Shown one piece after another: positions 63,732 through 64,000 of a stretch of 64,000 nt of DNA (the stretch's first letter is position 1; each line of letters opens with the position of its first letter). The notes below the pieces were generated by a model. That model saw only the letters and a program-made list of their open reading frames with translations. It was not told the origin of the DNA and ran no database searches. Position numbers and translations under genes: made by a program. The stretch covers positions 2,294,001-2,358,000 of the forward strand of contig OY755047.1 in assembly GCA_963576565.1 (NCBI GenBank). Reading direction: 5' to 3'. The DNA is from Aspidapion aeneum (taxonomy: Eukaryota; Arthropoda; Insecta; Coleoptera; Brentidae).

Positions 63732-64000
63732 TATAAGTCTTGTCCACTATTCACTGTTTGAATGACGTTTTTGTTAAAGTCCGATTACTAATCATTTCCG
63801 TTATTGAAATTGGAAAATTATTAATATTTTTCAAAACTTATAATTCAAAATTTTCAAAATTACATTTCAAAGGTTTAATATTTTAAAAATTCTCAAAAGT
63901 TTTAAAAATAGTTATAATACCTATAACATATTCCAAACACACTTTAAAATTCTCCAAAATTTTTAAAAAAACTTTTAAATTTATTAAATTATTAAAAAAT
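63732..64000. other. AT-rich end of window, no gene seen
   Basis: Dominated by TTTCAAAA/TTTTAAA strings. No repeat unit or coding signal is firm enough to call. Confidence 0.4.

Overview
The window looks like repeat-rich, intergenic DNA from an arthropod, most likely an insect. It is AT-rich. It carries mariner, hAT, PIF/Harbinger-like, pogo-like, Ty3/gypsy, Penelope-like, RTE-like and jockey/CR1-like sequences, plus several MITE families and very long minisatellites. I found no host gene that I can support with confidence, no tRNA or rRNA gene, no CRISPR array and nothing bacterial. The species cannot be fixed from the sequence.

Layout. 1-8.9 kb: scattered MITEs (two families with CAGTGGCG ends, several with exact 8-bp target duplications), a pair of inverted arms at 1-130 and 6267-6395, and a GC-richer promoter-like stretch near 3.1-3.56 kb. 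9.67-14.26 kb: a 4.6-kb array of a 17-bp (and 16-bp) unit that flips orientation at 13314. 14.5-19.5 kb: four copies of an interspersed family (called E here) with hairpin ends and GACA runs. One copy is split by a 2.26-kb array of a 15-bp unit. 19.9-22.3 kb: a pogo-like element holding an older repeat, which in turn holds a hAT element with a perfect 8-bp duplication. 24.2-25.2 kb: a 9-bp array.

25.4-40.4 kb: the centrepiece, a complete 15.0-kb Ty3/gypsy LTR retrotransposon on the minus strand. Its 2.87-kb LTRs are nearly identical. It has a TTCT target duplication, intact gag and pol joined by a -1 frameshift at GGGAAAC, a PBS, a G-rich polypurine tract and a 4.3-kb leader. Gag would package the RNA. 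Pol would supply protease, reverse transcriptase, RNase H and integrase.

40.5-64 kb: Penelope-like fragments, two RTE-like tails (the second split by another retrotransposon), two 1.5-kb fold-back elements with TA duplications, a mariner carrying both a second hAT copy and a CR1/jockey-like insertion, a decayed Harbinger-type element with MADF and transposase remnants, a 226-bp satellite, a near-perfect 223-bp inverted repeat, and more MITEs. The 'genes' here are selfish-element genes. Only the LTR element looks capable of working. Nesting order and target duplications give a clear relative history of insertions.
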